A stretch of DNA of 64,000 bases, taken from Lachnospiraceae bacterium (GTDB taxonomy: Bacteria > Bacillota > Clostridia > Lachnospirales > Lachnospiraceae). This document shows positions 1 to 9,058 of the stretch, piece after piece. The stretch spans positions 1 through 64,000 of the forward strand of contig JAFSPF010000113.1 of NCBI GenBank assembly GCA_017443065.1, written 5' to 3'. The position numbers and the translations under genes are program-made. The notes beneath the pieces are model-generated. The model was not told the DNA's origin. It did no database searches and saw nothing but the letters and a program-made list of their open reading frames with translations. Position 1 is the first letter of the stretch; each line of letters opens with the position of its first letter.

Positions 1-163
1 CCTTTCTCTGTGAATGGCGATGTGGTAACTCCATTGTACAGGAAAAAGGGGGTCATTGCTCTTTTTATATTTCAGAGTGGTGAATTCCCGATAAAATCAA
101 GGTTTTGAACTAAAAACGTAACGAAAAACGTTACATTACCGATTCTATTCGGGAGGGTTTAAG
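1..163. other. Intergenic lead-in upstream of galE, no gene seen
   Basis: No convincing coding frame is visible here. The stretch is AT-richer than what follows and contains the palindrome described separately at 118-134. A TTGAAC at 105-110 could be a -35 element, but no good -10 hexamer stands at 16-18 bp from it, so I do not call a promoter. A strong Shine-Dalgarno-like GGGAGGG (150-156) precedes the galE ATG. Confidence 0.6.
118..134. promoter_or_regulatory. 17-bp perfect palindrome upstream of galE, candidate operator
   Basis: The sequence GTAACG-AAAAA-CGTTAC has two perfect 6-bp arms around a 5-bp spacer, 30 nt upstream of the galE start codon. Its size and position fit a binding site for a dimeric repressor of LacI, GntR or TetR type. 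No regulator gene is adjacent in the window, so the protein that binds it is unknown. It could also act only as a small hairpin in the leader. Confidence 0.45.
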
Positions 164-1183
164 ATGAAGATTCTTTGTACCGGCGGTGCCGGATTTATCG
201 GTTCCCATACGGCAGTGGAGCTCCTGAACGCGGGATATGAGGTCGTGATCGCGGACAATCTCTATAACGCGGAGCGGATCGTGATCGACCGCATTGCGGA
301 GCTCACGGGGAAAAGCCCTGCCTTTTACGAAATCGATGTCTGCGACCGGGCGGCGCTTTCCGCCGTCTTCGAAAAAGAGAAGATCGATGCCGTCATTCAC
401 TTCGCGGGCTACAAGGCAATGGGCGAATCCGTCGAAAAGCCCCTGGAGTATTACACCAACAACCTGAACGCGACGCTTGTCCTCTCGGAGGTGATGCGCG
501 CGCACGGCTGCAAAAAAATCGTCTTCTCCTCCTCCGCCACCGTTTACGGGGACCCGGTGGAAATCCCGATCACGGAAGACTGTCCTTTGGGCGAGCGCAC
601 GAATCCCTACGGCGAGAGCAAGGCCATGCAGGAGCGGATCCTTTCGGACATCAGCCACAGCGATCCGGATCTGGAGGTGACGCTGCTGCGTTACTTTAAC
701 CCGATCGGCGCGCATGAAAGCGGCCGCATCGGCGAGGACCCGAAGGGCATCCCCAATAATCTCCTGCCCTATGTGGCAAGGGTCGCGGCCGGTACCTTGA
801 AGGAAATTCATGTCTTCGGAAATGATTACAAGACCCCGGACGGCACGGGCGTCAGGGATTATATCCACGTGACGGACCTGGCAAAGGGACATGTCGCGGC
901 GCTGAAGGCCTCGAAAAAGGGTGTCGGCATTTACAATCTCGGCACGGGCAAGGGCTACAGCGTTCTGGAGGTCATCAAAGCCTTTGAAAAGGCCTGCGGA
1001 AAAACACTTCCCTTTGTGATTGACCCGCGGCGCGCCGGGGATATCGCCGTCTGCTACGCGGATCCCGCAAAGGCCAAAAACGAACTGCACTGGACAGCGG
1101 AAAAGACACTTGACGATATGTGTGCGGACGCCTGGCGCTGGCAGTCGAATAATCCGGACGGCTACCGTACACCGCAACCCTGA
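164..1183 (+). CDS. galE: UDP-glucose 4-epimerase GalE
   Basis: This 339-residue cytoplasmic enzyme interconverts UDP-glucose and UDP-galactose in the Leloir pathway and supplies UDP-galactose for surface polysaccharide. The NAD-binding motif GGAGFIGSH is at residues 7-15, the conserved serines SSS at 122-124, and the catalytic pair YxxxK at Tyr149 and Lys153, all as in extended short-chain dehydrogenases of the GalE type. Length matches the family (about 330-340). The ATG at 164 follows GGGAGGG with good spacing. The stop is followed 9 nt later by a family 2 glycoside hydrolase gene, so the pair probably forms an operon for galactoside use. A candidate operator lies at 118-134. Confidence 0.95.
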   Translation: MKILCTGGAGFIGSHTAVELLNAGYEVVIADNLYNAERIVIDRIAELTGKSPAFYEIDVCDRAALSAVFEKEKIDAVIHFAGYKAMGESVEKPLEYYTNNLNATLVLSEVMRAHGCKKIVFSSSATVYGDPVEIPITEDCPLGERTNPYGESKAMQERILSDISHSDPDLEVTLLRYFNPIGAHESGRIGEDPKGIPNNLLPYVARVAAGTLKEIHVFGNDYKTPDGTGVRDYIHVTDLAKGHVAALKASKKGVGIYNLGTGKGYSVLEVIKAFEKACGKTLPFVIDPRRAGDIAVCYADPAKAKNELHWTAEKTLDDMCADAWRWQSNNPDGYRTPQP

Positions 1184-1192
1184 GGTATCCCC

Positions 1193-3094
1193 TTGTCACT
1201 TTCCGGTATGATCAACAGCATCTCCAGACCGCATCCGGAGGATGCGCTGAATCCCCTGACCACCGTCTGGGGCGCCAATCCCCTGCTACCCGATGCCCTG
1301 CCGGAATACCCGCGTCCGCAGTTTGTGCGCAATTCCCACATCTCCTTAAACGGCGTCTGGAATTACGCCATCACGGACACCGCCTCCGGCCCGGTCCGGC
1401 CGGACGGCAAAATCCTCGTTCCCTTTTCGCCGGAAAGCCGTTTGTCCGGCGTGAACCGGCAGCTTAAGTCGGAGCAGTATCTCTGGTATTTCAAGACGAT
1501 CCCCGATCTGACCAGACCTTCCAAAGACGCGAGGCTCCTCCTGCATTTCGGCGCGGTGGATCACCGGGCGGAGGTCTATGTGAACGGGAGATATCAGTGC
1601 ACGCATGTCGGCGGCTACCTCCCCTTCACGGTGGACATCACGGATGCGCTGAATGCCTTCCGCGAAAACCGCTCCCGCAAAAACCGCCTGCTCGTGCGCG
1701 TGCAGGACGCAACGGAGGAATCCCCGCAGAACCGCGGCAAGCAGGCGCTGAAGCGCGGCGGCATGTACTATACGGCGCAGAGCGGCATCTGGCAGAGCGT
1801 CTGGCTGGAGTGGGTGCCGAAGGGCTATCTCCGCAGCCTCAGAATCATTCCGCATGACGATCTCACGACCGTCACGCTTAAATTTGAAACCTCTGTCCCC
1901 GGCAGCATCGAGGTGGCGATGTTTGACGAACGAAGGCAGCCCTTCGTGCGCGCCTTCTGCAGCACCTCAAAGGAACCGCAGGAGGAATATCCGCTGGATC
2001 TTTGCCTCTCCGGCTCTGATTTAAAGCCCTGCAATAAAATCGGCGAGGGGCGTTACCTCGCGCAGATGCGCCTCTACCTGGAACAGCCCCGCGTCTGGAC
2101 ACCGGAGGACCCGTACCTGTATCACCTCTCCGTCTCCATCGGAGATGATACCCTTTACACCTATTTCGCGCTGCGGACCTGCTCCGTGGAGGAGGACGAA
2201 AACGGCGTAAAGCGCTTCTGTCTCAATCACAAGCCGCTGTTCCTGAACGCCGTTCTGGACCAGGGCTACTGGCCGGAATCCCTGATGACGCCGCCCTCGG
2301 ACAAGGCTCTCATCTACGACATCACGCAGATGAAGTCCCTCGGCTTCAACATGATCCGCAAGCATGTCAAGATCGAATGCGCCCGCTGGTATTATCACTG
2401 CGACCGTCTGGGGATGCTGGTGTGTCAGGACATGGTGAGCGGCGGCGATACGCCGTCAAAGCTCCTCACCTCCTATTTGCCGACACTGTTTCCGAATACC
2501 TTTACGCGGCTGAAGGACGGTGCGCGCAGATACCGCAAGTACGGCCGCGCGGACAAGGACGCGCGTGCACAGTTTACGAATGAGCTGAAGGGCATGGTCT
2601 CGTACCTGCGCAATGCCCCCTGCATTGTCATCTGGAGCATCTTCAACGAGGGCTGGGGTCAGTTCGACGCGAACCTGATGGTGAATATCGTGAAGGACAT
2701 GGACGATACCAGACTGATCGATCACGCGAGCGGCTGGCAGGACCAGGGCGGCGGGGATTTCCTCAGCATTCATAATTACTTCCGGAAGCCGTCCGTGGAA
2801 AAGGACCGTCACGGTCGCGCCGTTTTCCTCTCGGAATACGGCGGCTACGCCCTGCGCGTTGAGGGACATTCCTCCGTGGAGCGGCAGCTCGGTTACCGGG
2901 TGTTCCGGACACCGGAGGAGCTGAATGAGGCGTGGCAGGCGCTGATGACAGAAAACATCCGGCCGCTCATCGAAGAGGGCTTAAGCGGCGCCGTCTATAC
3001 ACAGCTTTCCGACATCGAAGAGGAGGTCAACGGTCTCATGACCTATGACCGCAAGATCATCAAGGTGCACCCGCCGGCGGGCGAAGGGGATTAA
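1193..3094 (+). CDS. Glycoside hydrolase family 2 protein (beta-galactosidase or beta-glucuronidase-like)
   Basis: A 633-residue GH2 enzyme without signal peptide, so probably cytoplasmic. Domain order is a sugar-binding jelly-roll (about 40-200), an immunoglobulin-like beta-sandwich (about 205-335) and a TIM barrel (about 340-620). The general acid/base lies in the motif NEGWG (Glu486) and the likely nucleophile in SEYGG (Glu548). It is shorter than long LacZ enzymes (about 1000), close to compact GH2 proteins; the exact substrate cannot be read from the sequence. The frame opens with TTG at 1193 preceded by GAGG that overlaps the galE stop; an internal ATG at 1208 lacks a ribosome-binding site. 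The neighbouring galE suggests a galactoside substrate. Its stop codon interlocks with that of the convergent clpX gene. Confidence 0.85.
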   Translation: MSLSGMINSISRPHPEDALNPLTTVWGANPLLPDALPEYPRPQFVRNSHISLNGVWNYAITDTASGPVRPDGKILVPFSPESRLSGVNRQLKSEQYLWYFKTIPDLTRPSKDARLLLHFGAVDHRAEVYVNGRYQCTHVGGYLPFTVDITDALNAFRENRSRKNRLLVRVQDATEESPQNRGKQALKRGGMYYTAQSGIWQSVWLEWVPKGYLRSLRIIPHDDLTTVTLKFETSVPGSIEVAMFDERRQPFVRAFCSTSKEPQEEYPLDLCLSGSDLKPCNKIGEGRYLAQMRLYLEQPRVWTPEDPYLYHLSVSIGDDTLYTYFALRTCSVEEDENGVKRFCLNHKPLFLNAVLDQGYWPESLMTPPSDKALIYDITQMKSLGFNMIRKHVKIECARWYYHCDRLGMLVCQDMVSGGDTPSKLLTSYLPTLFPNTFTRLKDGARRYRKYGRADKDARAQFTNELKGMVSYLRNAPCIVIWSIFNEGWGQFDANLMVNIVKDMDDTRLIDHASGWQDQGGGDFLSIHNYFRKPSVEKDRHGRAVFLSEYGGYALRVEGHSSVERQLGYRVFRTPEELNEAWQALMTENIRPLIEEGLSGAVYTQLSDIEEEVNGLMTYDRKIIKVHPPAGEGD

Positions 3095-4548
3095 GCGTTC
3101 TGCTTTGCCGCGATCCGCGGAATCTGGTCGCCGCGCACCTCAATCACGGGTCCGCCCGTTCCCCTGATATAATCCCCGGTGATCGTCACGCGGCCGATGT
3201 TATCATCCTTCGGAATCTCATACATGATATCCAGCATGAATTCTTCAATGATGGCCCTGAGTGCACGCGCGCCCGTATCCTTTTCCATCGCCTTTTCCGC
3301 GATCGCTTCGAGCGCGGAATCATCAAAGCGCAGGTCCACCTCATCCAGCGCCAGGAGCTTCTGGTACTGTTTTAAGATCGCGTTCTTCGGCTCCTTTAAG
3401 ATGCGGATCAGCATATCCTTGTCCAGCGCCTGCAGGGCGCAGAGGATCGGCAGTCTGCCGAGAAATTCCGGAATCATGCCGTACTTGCGCAGGTCCTCCA
3501 GCGTGGTCTTCGAAAGGATATCCTTATCCTTGTCATGCTCATCCTTTAAGACGGAATTGAAGCCGATCGCGGTTTCCAGGTTCAGGCGCTGCTTCACGAT
3601 GTCCTCCAGGTCCGCAAAGGCGCCGCCGCAGATAAAGAGGATGTTGCGCGTGTTGACCGTTGCCATCGGCACCATCGCGGATTTCGAGCTCGCGCCGACC
3701 GGCACCTCCACATTCGTGCCCTCCAGAAGCTTCAGCATGCCCTGCTGCACGGATTCGCCGCTGACGTCCCGCGTGTTGACGTTTTTCTTTTTCGCGATCT
3801 TGTCGATCTCATCGATGAAGATGATGCCCTTCTCCGTCCGCTCGATGTCATTGTCCGCTGCGGCCAGGAGCTTGGAGACGACGCTCTCGATGTCATCCCC
3901 GATGTAGCCCGCCTCCGTGAGGGAGGTCGCGTCCGCAATGGCGAGCGGCACGTCCAGGAGCCTTGCCAGCGTCCGCACAAGATAGGTCTTGCCGCAGCCG
4001 GTCGGCCCCAGCATCAGGATGTTGGACTTTTCGATCTCGATCTCGTCCATCGTGCCGGTGGAGACGCGCTTGTAATGATTGTAAACCGCAACGCTGATGA
4101 TCTTCTTCGCCTGCTCCTGCCCGACGATGTACTGGTCCAGCGTTTCCTTGATGTGATGCGGGGAGGGAATGTTGGCAATGTCAAAGACCGGCTTGACCTC
4201 GCTCTCCGCTTCCTTTTTCTTTTTGATGCGCTGCGTGTTCGGGATGCCGGCGGCCCCCATGTCAAAGCCCATGAAGGGCATGCCCGCGTTCTTGTTGAGC
4301 TCATTCATCAGCTGCGGGTTGTTCAGCAGATTGTTGTAATCAAACTGCGAAACGGCATCCAGCGTCTTGTGCATGCAGTCCTCGCAGATGCTGATGTTGT
4401 TCGGCAGCCTGAACATCTTCCCCGCCTTGGATTCGGGTCTGCGGCAGACAAAGCAGATCTGTTCGTAAACGTCCTCGTCCTTCTTTTCGGCGTTCTCTTT
4501 TTTCTCTTCCGGTTTTTCTTCCTCGGTCACTTCACGAAAGTCTTCCAT
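3091..4548 (-). CDS. clpX: ClpX-family AAA+ unfoldase (divergent paralogue)
   Basis: A 485-residue ATP-dependent unfoldase that should feed substrates to ClpP. An N-terminal zinc-binding domain has CxxC...CxxC (Cys32, 35, 55, 58). The Walker A motif GPTGCGKT is at 181-188, the Walker B DEID at 246-249, and the ClpP-docking IGF loop at 328-330. The substrate-gripping pore loop reads GYIG (214-217) rather than the usual GYVG. The protein is longer than typical ClpX (about 420) because of an acidic N-terminal extension and a lengthened linker. ATG 4548 has GGGAG upstream and overlaps the end of asnB by 17 nt. No clpP or tig is adjacent, so this may be a second ClpX in the genome rather than the main one. 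Confidence 0.85.
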   Translation of the reverse strand: MEDFREVTEEEKPEEKKENAEKKDEDVYEQICFVCRRPESKAGKMFRLPNNISICEDCMHKTLDAVSQFDYNNLLNNPQLMNELNKNAGMPFMGFDMGAAGIPNTQRIKKKKEAESEVKPVFDIANIPSPHHIKETLDQYIVGQEQAKKIISVAVYNHYKRVSTGTMDEIEIEKSNILMLGPTGCGKTYLVRTLARLLDVPLAIADATSLTEAGYIGDDIESVVSKLLAAADNDIERTEKGIIFIDEIDKIAKKKNVNTRDVSGESVQQGMLKLLEGTNVEVPVGASSKSAMVPMATVNTRNILFICGGAFADLEDIVKQRLNLETAIGFNSVLKDEHDKDKDILSKTTLEDLRKYGMIPEFLGRLPILCALQALDKDMLIRILKEPKNAILKQYQKLLALDEVDLRFDDSALEAIAEKAMEKDTGARALRAIIEEFMLDIMYEIPKDDNIGRVTITGDYIRGTGGPVIEVRGDQIPRIAAKQNA

Positions 4549-6430
4549 TTGTGCTCCCTTCCAGCCAGGCCTCAAACATCAGCAGGCACCAGATCGCTTC
4601 CCGCCATTTTCCCTTTTCCGTATATTGCTTCCAGATCTCCGTCACGACCCCCGCGTTCAGGAACCCTTCCCGCCGGATTTTTTCCGGCGCCAGCAGCGTC
4701 TGCGCCCAGTCGCGCAGTTCTCCCTCCGCCAGCCATTTCTTCACGGGAATCGAAAAGCCCTTCTTGGGACGCTCCATCATCTCCCGCGGCACATGGCGGT
4801 ACAGCACATCACGCAGCACCAGCTTCCCGCGGTTGTCCTTTCGCAGATACGCCCGCGGCAGCGTCCACGCGAATTCCACCACATCCCGGTCCAGGAAGGG
4901 CACGCGGGTTTCCAGGGACACCGCCATCGCGCAGCGGTCCACCTTCACCAGAATATCGTCCGGATGATACAGGCACAGGTCGATCAGCATCATGTCCTTG
5001 ACGGGATCCCCCAGCACATCCGCGCCCGCCACCTCCGGGCTTGCCGCGTAGGGCAACATCTCACGGCATAGCGGGATCCGGTTCTTCAGTCCGTCCTTGT
5101 ACGGCACGCTTGCGTACATTTCCTCCGGTGTGCCCGCCGCAACCAGACTTCCCACCTCCTCCATCCGGCCGATCCGCTTCAGCGGTGTTCCCTGAATCAG
5201 GGCCGCGGACAGGCGACGGAGCGGACGCGGGATGCCGGCGGCCCGCTTCCAGCTCTGCTCCACGCTTCCGTACACATTATAACCGCCGAAGAGCTCATCC
5301 CCGGCATCCCCGGAAATGGAAACCGTCACATGCTCCCGCGTCATTTTGCTGACAAGGTAGGTCGGAATCTGCGAGGAGTCCGCAAAGGGCTCCGTAAACA
5401 TCTCCGGCAGCAGCGGGATGACGGCCTGCGCATCCTTTTCCGTAATATACAGCTCCGTATGCTCCGTGCCGAGGTGCGCCGCAATCTCCTTTGCGTACAC
5501 CGCCTCGTTGTATGTCTCCTCCTCCATGCCGATCGTGAAGCTGCGGATCTTTCCGGGGCTCAAATCCTGCATCAGCGCAACCGTCGTCGCGGAATCAATC
5601 CCGCCGGAAAGAAAGGCGCCGACCGGCACATCCGCCACCGTCTGTCCCTTCAGGGATTCCTTCACCAGCCGCTCCAGTTCCGCGGAGGCCTCTTGAAAGC
5701 TTCCCCGGAAGGGATTTGCCCTGCCCGCAAGCGCGCATTCCTTCATGGACCAGTAGGGGCGGAGCTCCTCCGTTCCCTTCGCATAGGGCGTACGGATCGT
5801 CAGTACGCAGCCCGCCTTCAGCTTGTGAATGTCACGGTAGATCGTGTATGGCGCGGGGATATAGCCGTGCGCAAAATACAGCGGCAATACCTTTTCATTG
5901 ACGGGATTGTCAAAGGCGGACAGCGCCCGGATGCAGCCGATGTCGGATGCAAAGACAAAGCCCTTCCCCACGTACCCGTAGTAAAGCGGCTTTTCGCCCA
6001 CACGGTCCCTGGCGAGCGTCAGCGTCTTTCCCTCGCGGTCATAGAGCGCAAAGGCAAACATGCCCTTCGCCAGGCGCAGCGTCTCCGGAACCCCCAGGTG
6101 CTCCAGGGATTCCAGAAGGACCTCCGTATCCGAAGTGCCGCGGAAGGAGGTGATTCCTTTCGCGGCCAGTTTCTCTTTTAAGAGCGGATGATTATAGATT
6201 TCCCCGTTGAAGCTCAGAACAAAGCGTTCGCTGTGCGAAAGCATCGGCTGTGCGCCGGTTTCGGTCAGGTCGATGACGGCAAGCCGCCGGTGCCCGAGAT
6301 ACACATCGTCCTCCGGCGCACACCAGGTGCCGTCTCCGTCGGGACCCCGGTGCACCATGCGTTCCTTCATGACCTCGATATCGCGTGCGGCAGCCTTGCC
6401 GTAACGCAACAGACCGGCGATTCCGCACAT
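4532..6430 (-). CDS. asnB: Glutamine-hydrolysing asparagine synthase
   Basis: A 632-residue cytoplasmic enzyme converting aspartate, glutamine and ATP to asparagine. Starting at ATG 6430 places Cys at position 2 (MCGIAG), the N-terminal nucleophile of the glutaminase domain, which decides this start over an open frame running 63 nt further upstream. The synthetase domain shows the ATP-pyrophosphatase signature SGGIDS. Length is normal for bacterial AsnB. It begins 13 nt after the htrA-like gene and overlaps clpX by 17 nt, so htrA-asnB-clpX is probably one transcript; why protein quality control is coupled to asparagine synthesis is not evident. Class II amidotransferases sometimes act in cell-envelope modification, which remains an alternative. 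Confidence 0.93.
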   Translation of the reverse strand: MCGIAGLLRYGKAAARDIEVMKERMVHRGPDGDGTWCAPEDDVYLGHRRLAVIDLTETGAQPMLSHSERFVLSFNGEIYNHPLLKEKLAAKGITSFRGTSDTEVLLESLEHLGVPETLRLAKGMFAFALYDREGKTLTLARDRVGEKPLYYGYVGKGFVFASDIGCIRALSAFDNPVNEKVLPLYFAHGYIPAPYTIYRDIHKLKAGCVLTIRTPYAKGTEELRPYWSMKECALAGRANPFRGSFQEASAELERLVKESLKGQTVADVPVGAFLSGGIDSATTVALMQDLSPGKIRSFTIGMEEETYNEAVYAKEIAAHLGTEHTELYITEKDAQAVIPLLPEMFTEPFADSSQIPTYLVSKMTREHVTVSISGDAGDELFGGYNVYGSVEQSWKRAAGIPRPLRRLSAALIQGTPLKRIGRMEEVGSLVAAGTPEEMYASVPYKDGLKNRIPLCREMLPYAASPEVAGADVLGDPVKDMMLIDLCLYHPDDILVKVDRCAMAVSLETRVPFLDRDVVEFAWTLPRAYLRKDNRGKLVLRDVLYRHVPREMMERPKKGFSIPVKKWLAEGELRDWAQTLLAPEKIRREGFLNAGVVTEIWKQYTEKGKWREAIWCLLMFEAWLEGSTNGRLS

Positions 6431-6443
6431 GATGCTTCCCCGT

Positions 6444-7739
6444 TTAAGCGCCCATCTGCGAGCGCAGTGTGATCGTGAAGTGCATTTCCACAAAGCCCCC
6501 GATCGTCAGGCGCTGCACCGTGACCTCCACGGTGTCGCCGACAGAGTAATAATCCAGGGCCGAAATCAGATCGTCGCGGCTGGTGATCTCAATGTCATCC
6601 AGCCTTGTGATGACATCGCCGATCTGCATGCCGGCTTCCTCCGCGGCGCCGCCTTCCTGTACCGTCGTAATATAGGCACCGGTGATTCCCTGCGCCGTAT
6701 TGATGGAGATATTCATATAGCCGCGGTTGCCTTCCGCCGCAAGCTCACGGACGCCCTGCGTCATGAGACGCTCGATCGTCTCCCTCGCCTGCGTGATCGG
6801 AATGGCAAAGCCCATGCCTTCCACGGAGGAGCCGCCGAGCTTCGCCGTGTTGATGCCGATCAGCTCCCCGCGGCTGTTGATCAGGGCGCCGCCCGAATTG
6901 CCGTGGTTGATGGCGGCATCCGTCTGGATAAAGGTGCCGCTTGTGCCGTCCTCCATCGTGATCTCGCGGTTTAAGGCGGAGACCACGCCCGTCGTCACAC
7001 TCTGTCCGATGCCCAGGGCATTGCCGATCGCGATCGTGGGCTCCCCTAACTGCAGGGTATCGGAATCCCCGATCGTCGCGACCTTGATCGTGTTCTTTGT
7101 CTCCTCGCTCAGATCAGCCATCTGTACGACGATCACCGCCAGGTCCATGGCGGCATTCGTGCCGCGCACCTCCGCCGGGGCGCTGCCGCCGCCGTGGAAA
7201 AAGACCAACAGGGAATTCGCCCCGGAGATGACGTGGTTGTTGGTCACGATCAGCAGCTCCGTTTCGCTCTTCCCGATGATCACGCCGCTGCCCGAAGCCA
7301 GCGCGTCCTGCTCATAAACGCCGTAGATCGTGCGCGTGCGTTCCGTGAAGTTATTGTCAATCGAGACGATGGAGGGAATCACATCATCCACGACCTTCGT
7401 CACGTCCGTCACCACGACCGGCGTATCCTCCGCGATCTCCAGCTCGATTTTTTCATTCCCCGTCCCGTTGTTTGTCACGGGCGGCGCGTCCGCCGTATAG
7501 ACCACCTGCGCGCCGGAGGAGCCCTCATTGCTGACAATGATGCCGTTCAGGCGCGGGGATGCCGCGCGCAGCACCGTGTAGGCCATGCCCCAGATAATGC
7601 CGAGCGCCGCCACAAACGAAAGTGCGATCAGGGCGATCTTTGCGCCGGTTCTCTTTTTCTTCACGGGCGCCGTCTGAACCTGCGGTCCCGCGGGCACGGG
7701 TTCATATTCGTATACGTAATAGTTCTGGTTCTCATCCAT
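6444..7739 (-). CDS. HtrA/DegP-like membrane-anchored serine protease
   Basis: A 431-residue protease expected to sit on the outer face of the membrane and handle misfolded envelope proteins. A cytoplasmic, Tyr-rich N-terminus is followed by a KKKR stretch and a single membrane segment at about 34-57. The trypsin-like catalytic triad is His169 (VTNNHV), Asp199 (MDLAV) and Ser282 (GNSGGAL). One PDZ domain occupies roughly 335-425. Size and layout match HtrA/HtrB/YycK proteins of Bacillota. It is the first gene of the presumed htrA-asnB-clpX operon; a promoter region with tandem repeats precedes it (7767-7814), suggesting control by an envelope-stress response regulator. Confidence 0.92.
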   Translation of the reverse strand: MDENQNYYVYEYEPVPAGPQVQTAPVKKKRTGAKIALIALSFVAALGIIWGMAYTVLRAASPRLNGIIVSNEGSSGAQVVYTADAPPVTNNGTGNEKIELEIAEDTPVVVTDVTKVVDDVIPSIVSIDNNFTERTRTIYGVYEQDALASGSGVIIGKSETELLIVTNNHVISGANSLLVFFHGGGSAPAEVRGTNAAMDLAVIVVQMADLSEETKNTIKVATIGDSDTLQLGEPTIAIGNALGIGQSVTTGVVSALNREITMEDGTSGTFIQTDAAINHGNSGGALINSRGELIGINTAKLGGSSVEGMGFAIPITQARETIERLMTQGVRELAAEGNRGYMNISINTAQGITGAYITTVQEGGAAEEAGMQIGDVITRLDDIEITSRDDLISALDYYSVGDTVEVTVQRLTIGGFVEMHFTITLRSQMGA

Positions 7740-7766
7740 GGTTGTGTCCTCCCGTAACGTAAGTCT

Positions 7767-7814
7767 ATTATCTCACAACCTTAATGATACGCGCAAACCT
7801 TAAGCAAACCTAAA
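7767..7814 (-). promoter_or_regulatory. htrA promoter region with 11-bp direct repeats
   Basis: Reading the minus strand, two adjoining 11-bp repeats, TTTAGGTTTGC (7814-7804) and TTAAGGTTTGC (7803-7793), are followed by a third partial copy TTAAGGTTGTG (7784-7774) and by a GATAAT -10 candidate (7772-7767). The -35 would be TTGCGC inside the repeat block, 18 bp upstream. Head-to-tail repeats with one helical turn spacing next to the -35 are typical of OmpR-family response regulators. In Bacillus subtilis htrA genes are controlled by the two-component system CssRS; whether this organism uses a counterpart is inference. Confidence 0.45.
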
Positions 7815-7831
7815 GAAACATCTGTACGCTT

Positions 7832-9058
7832 TTACAGTGCAATCCCCGCCTTTTTCAGCAGCTCCCGCGCCGTATCCACGCTGTCCACGCCCGTGCGGTT
7901 TTTCACCGGCGCGAAGTCATGCTCCCGCACCACCTCATACGGCAGGCAGGAATCCAGCTCATGAATCATGTCCAGCACCAGCTGCTCAAACTTGCAGCCG
8001 TTCGGGGCCTCCGGACGCACCTCATTTCCCTCTTCGTCAATATGCGCAATCTTCTTCTCCACCACATGCAGCGGCAGCTCCTTCTTGACGATGCGCTGCA
8101 GGGCCGGTTCGTAAAAGAGATAATTCAGGATGACGCCGAAATTATACGCGGGTTCCCCCTTCTCATCCTTCGCGTCCATCATCTCCTTTGTCAGATCATA
8201 ATATTCCACGATCGAAGGCTTTCCGTCCTCCAGGCACATCACGCCGACCGCCTCGTCCGGCGCGTTCTTCCGCACGACCTTCGCGCCGCATTCCACCCTG
8301 CGTTCGATGCAGGCGCCGACGAAGGCCGGCTCCGCGATCCGCTGCAGCACGTTATCCACGGAGAAAATATTCAGCCATTCGATGCCCTCCTCCCGGAGCA
8401 GCTTGTCCAGCCCCGCCTTGATCATGGAGACATACCAGCCGGCGTTGCCGTTCGGGCTTGTCGCGATCTGGTCCTTTGCCTCCATAAACACCTTTCCGTC
8501 GTAATCACAGGCCGGCGCCATGTCCTGTTCGAAGAAGGTGACCTTCTCCTCCGGATAGCCGAAGAAGTTCTGCTCCTTCAGGAAGCGCACCGTCACGTCA
8601 TGGTTTTTTTCGCTCGTCATGATGAAGAGGCGGACGGGACAGAGCGCGTCCGTGACCTCCCTTAAGTTTTCGATCAGGCGCTGGAAAATGTAGATCGTTT
8701 TTGTCTCGCCGATATTGAACATGCCCTTCGGCAGATCGCTGCCCAGGCGTGTCCCCATGCCGCCCGCGAGCAGCACCGCGGCCACCTTGCCCGCGCGGAT
8801 CGCTTCCTCACCCGTCTTTGTGAACTGCGCACGGTTTGCTTCGATTTCCGGCAGCTCCATCGCGGCCAGCGGGGAAAACGCACCGCGCGTCAGGGGAACG
8901 CCCCTGTGGCGGATATTCTGCAGAACGGAAAAGTCTGTCTTCTCGATCTGCTTCAGCAGTCCCTCCTTTTCCGCGTCTTCCAGCGTATCAAAAAAACGCA
9001 GGACATGTTCCTGTCCCGCTTCCCTGAGTTTTTTAAGCGCCGCATCATAATTCATCAT
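7832..9058 (-). CDS. UDPGP-family UTP--sugar-1-phosphate uridylyltransferase (UDP-GlcNAc pyrophosphorylase-like)
   Basis: A 408-residue cytoplasmic nucleotidyltransferase of the eukaryote-like UDPGP family, which makes UDP-GlcNAc, UDP-GalNAc or UDP-glucose from UTP and the sugar 1-phosphate. The nucleotide-binding signature LAGGMGTRLG with following PKG is at about residues 97-112, and the uridine/sugar pocket region includes SPNGNAGWY. It is not the bifunctional GlmU type. The gene overlaps the upstream reductase gene by 4 nt and is the last of the long minus-strand cluster. With glmM upstream in the same cluster, a role in UDP-GlcNAc supply is plausible, but the sugar specificity is not fixed by what I can see. 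Confidence 0.85.
   Translation of the reverse strand: MMNYDAALKKLREAGQEHVLRFFDTLEDAEKEGLLKQIEKTDFSVLQNIRHRGVPLTRGAFSPLAAMELPEIEANRAQFTKTGEEAIRAGKVAAVLLAGGMGTRLGSDLPKGMFNIGETKTIYIFQRLIENLREVTDALCPVRLFIMTSEKNHDVTVRFLKEQNFFGYPEEKVTFFEQDMAPACDYDGKVFMEAKDQIATSPNGNAGWYVSMIKAGLDKLLREEGIEWLNIFSVDNVLQRIAEPAFVGACIERRVECGAKVVRKNAPDEAVGVMCLEDGKPSIVEYYDLTKEMMDAKDEKGEPAYNFGVILNYLFYEPALQRIVKKELPLHVVEKKIAHIDEEGNEVRPEAPNGCKFEQLVLDMIHELDSCLPYEVVREHDFAPVKNRTGVDSVDTARELLKKAGIAL

Noticed and set aside
131..1177. A 348-codon open frame opposite galE
   Set aside because: It is the antisense of a clearly conserved gene. GC-rich third positions produce long antisense frames throughout this window, and its protein has no recognisable motif.
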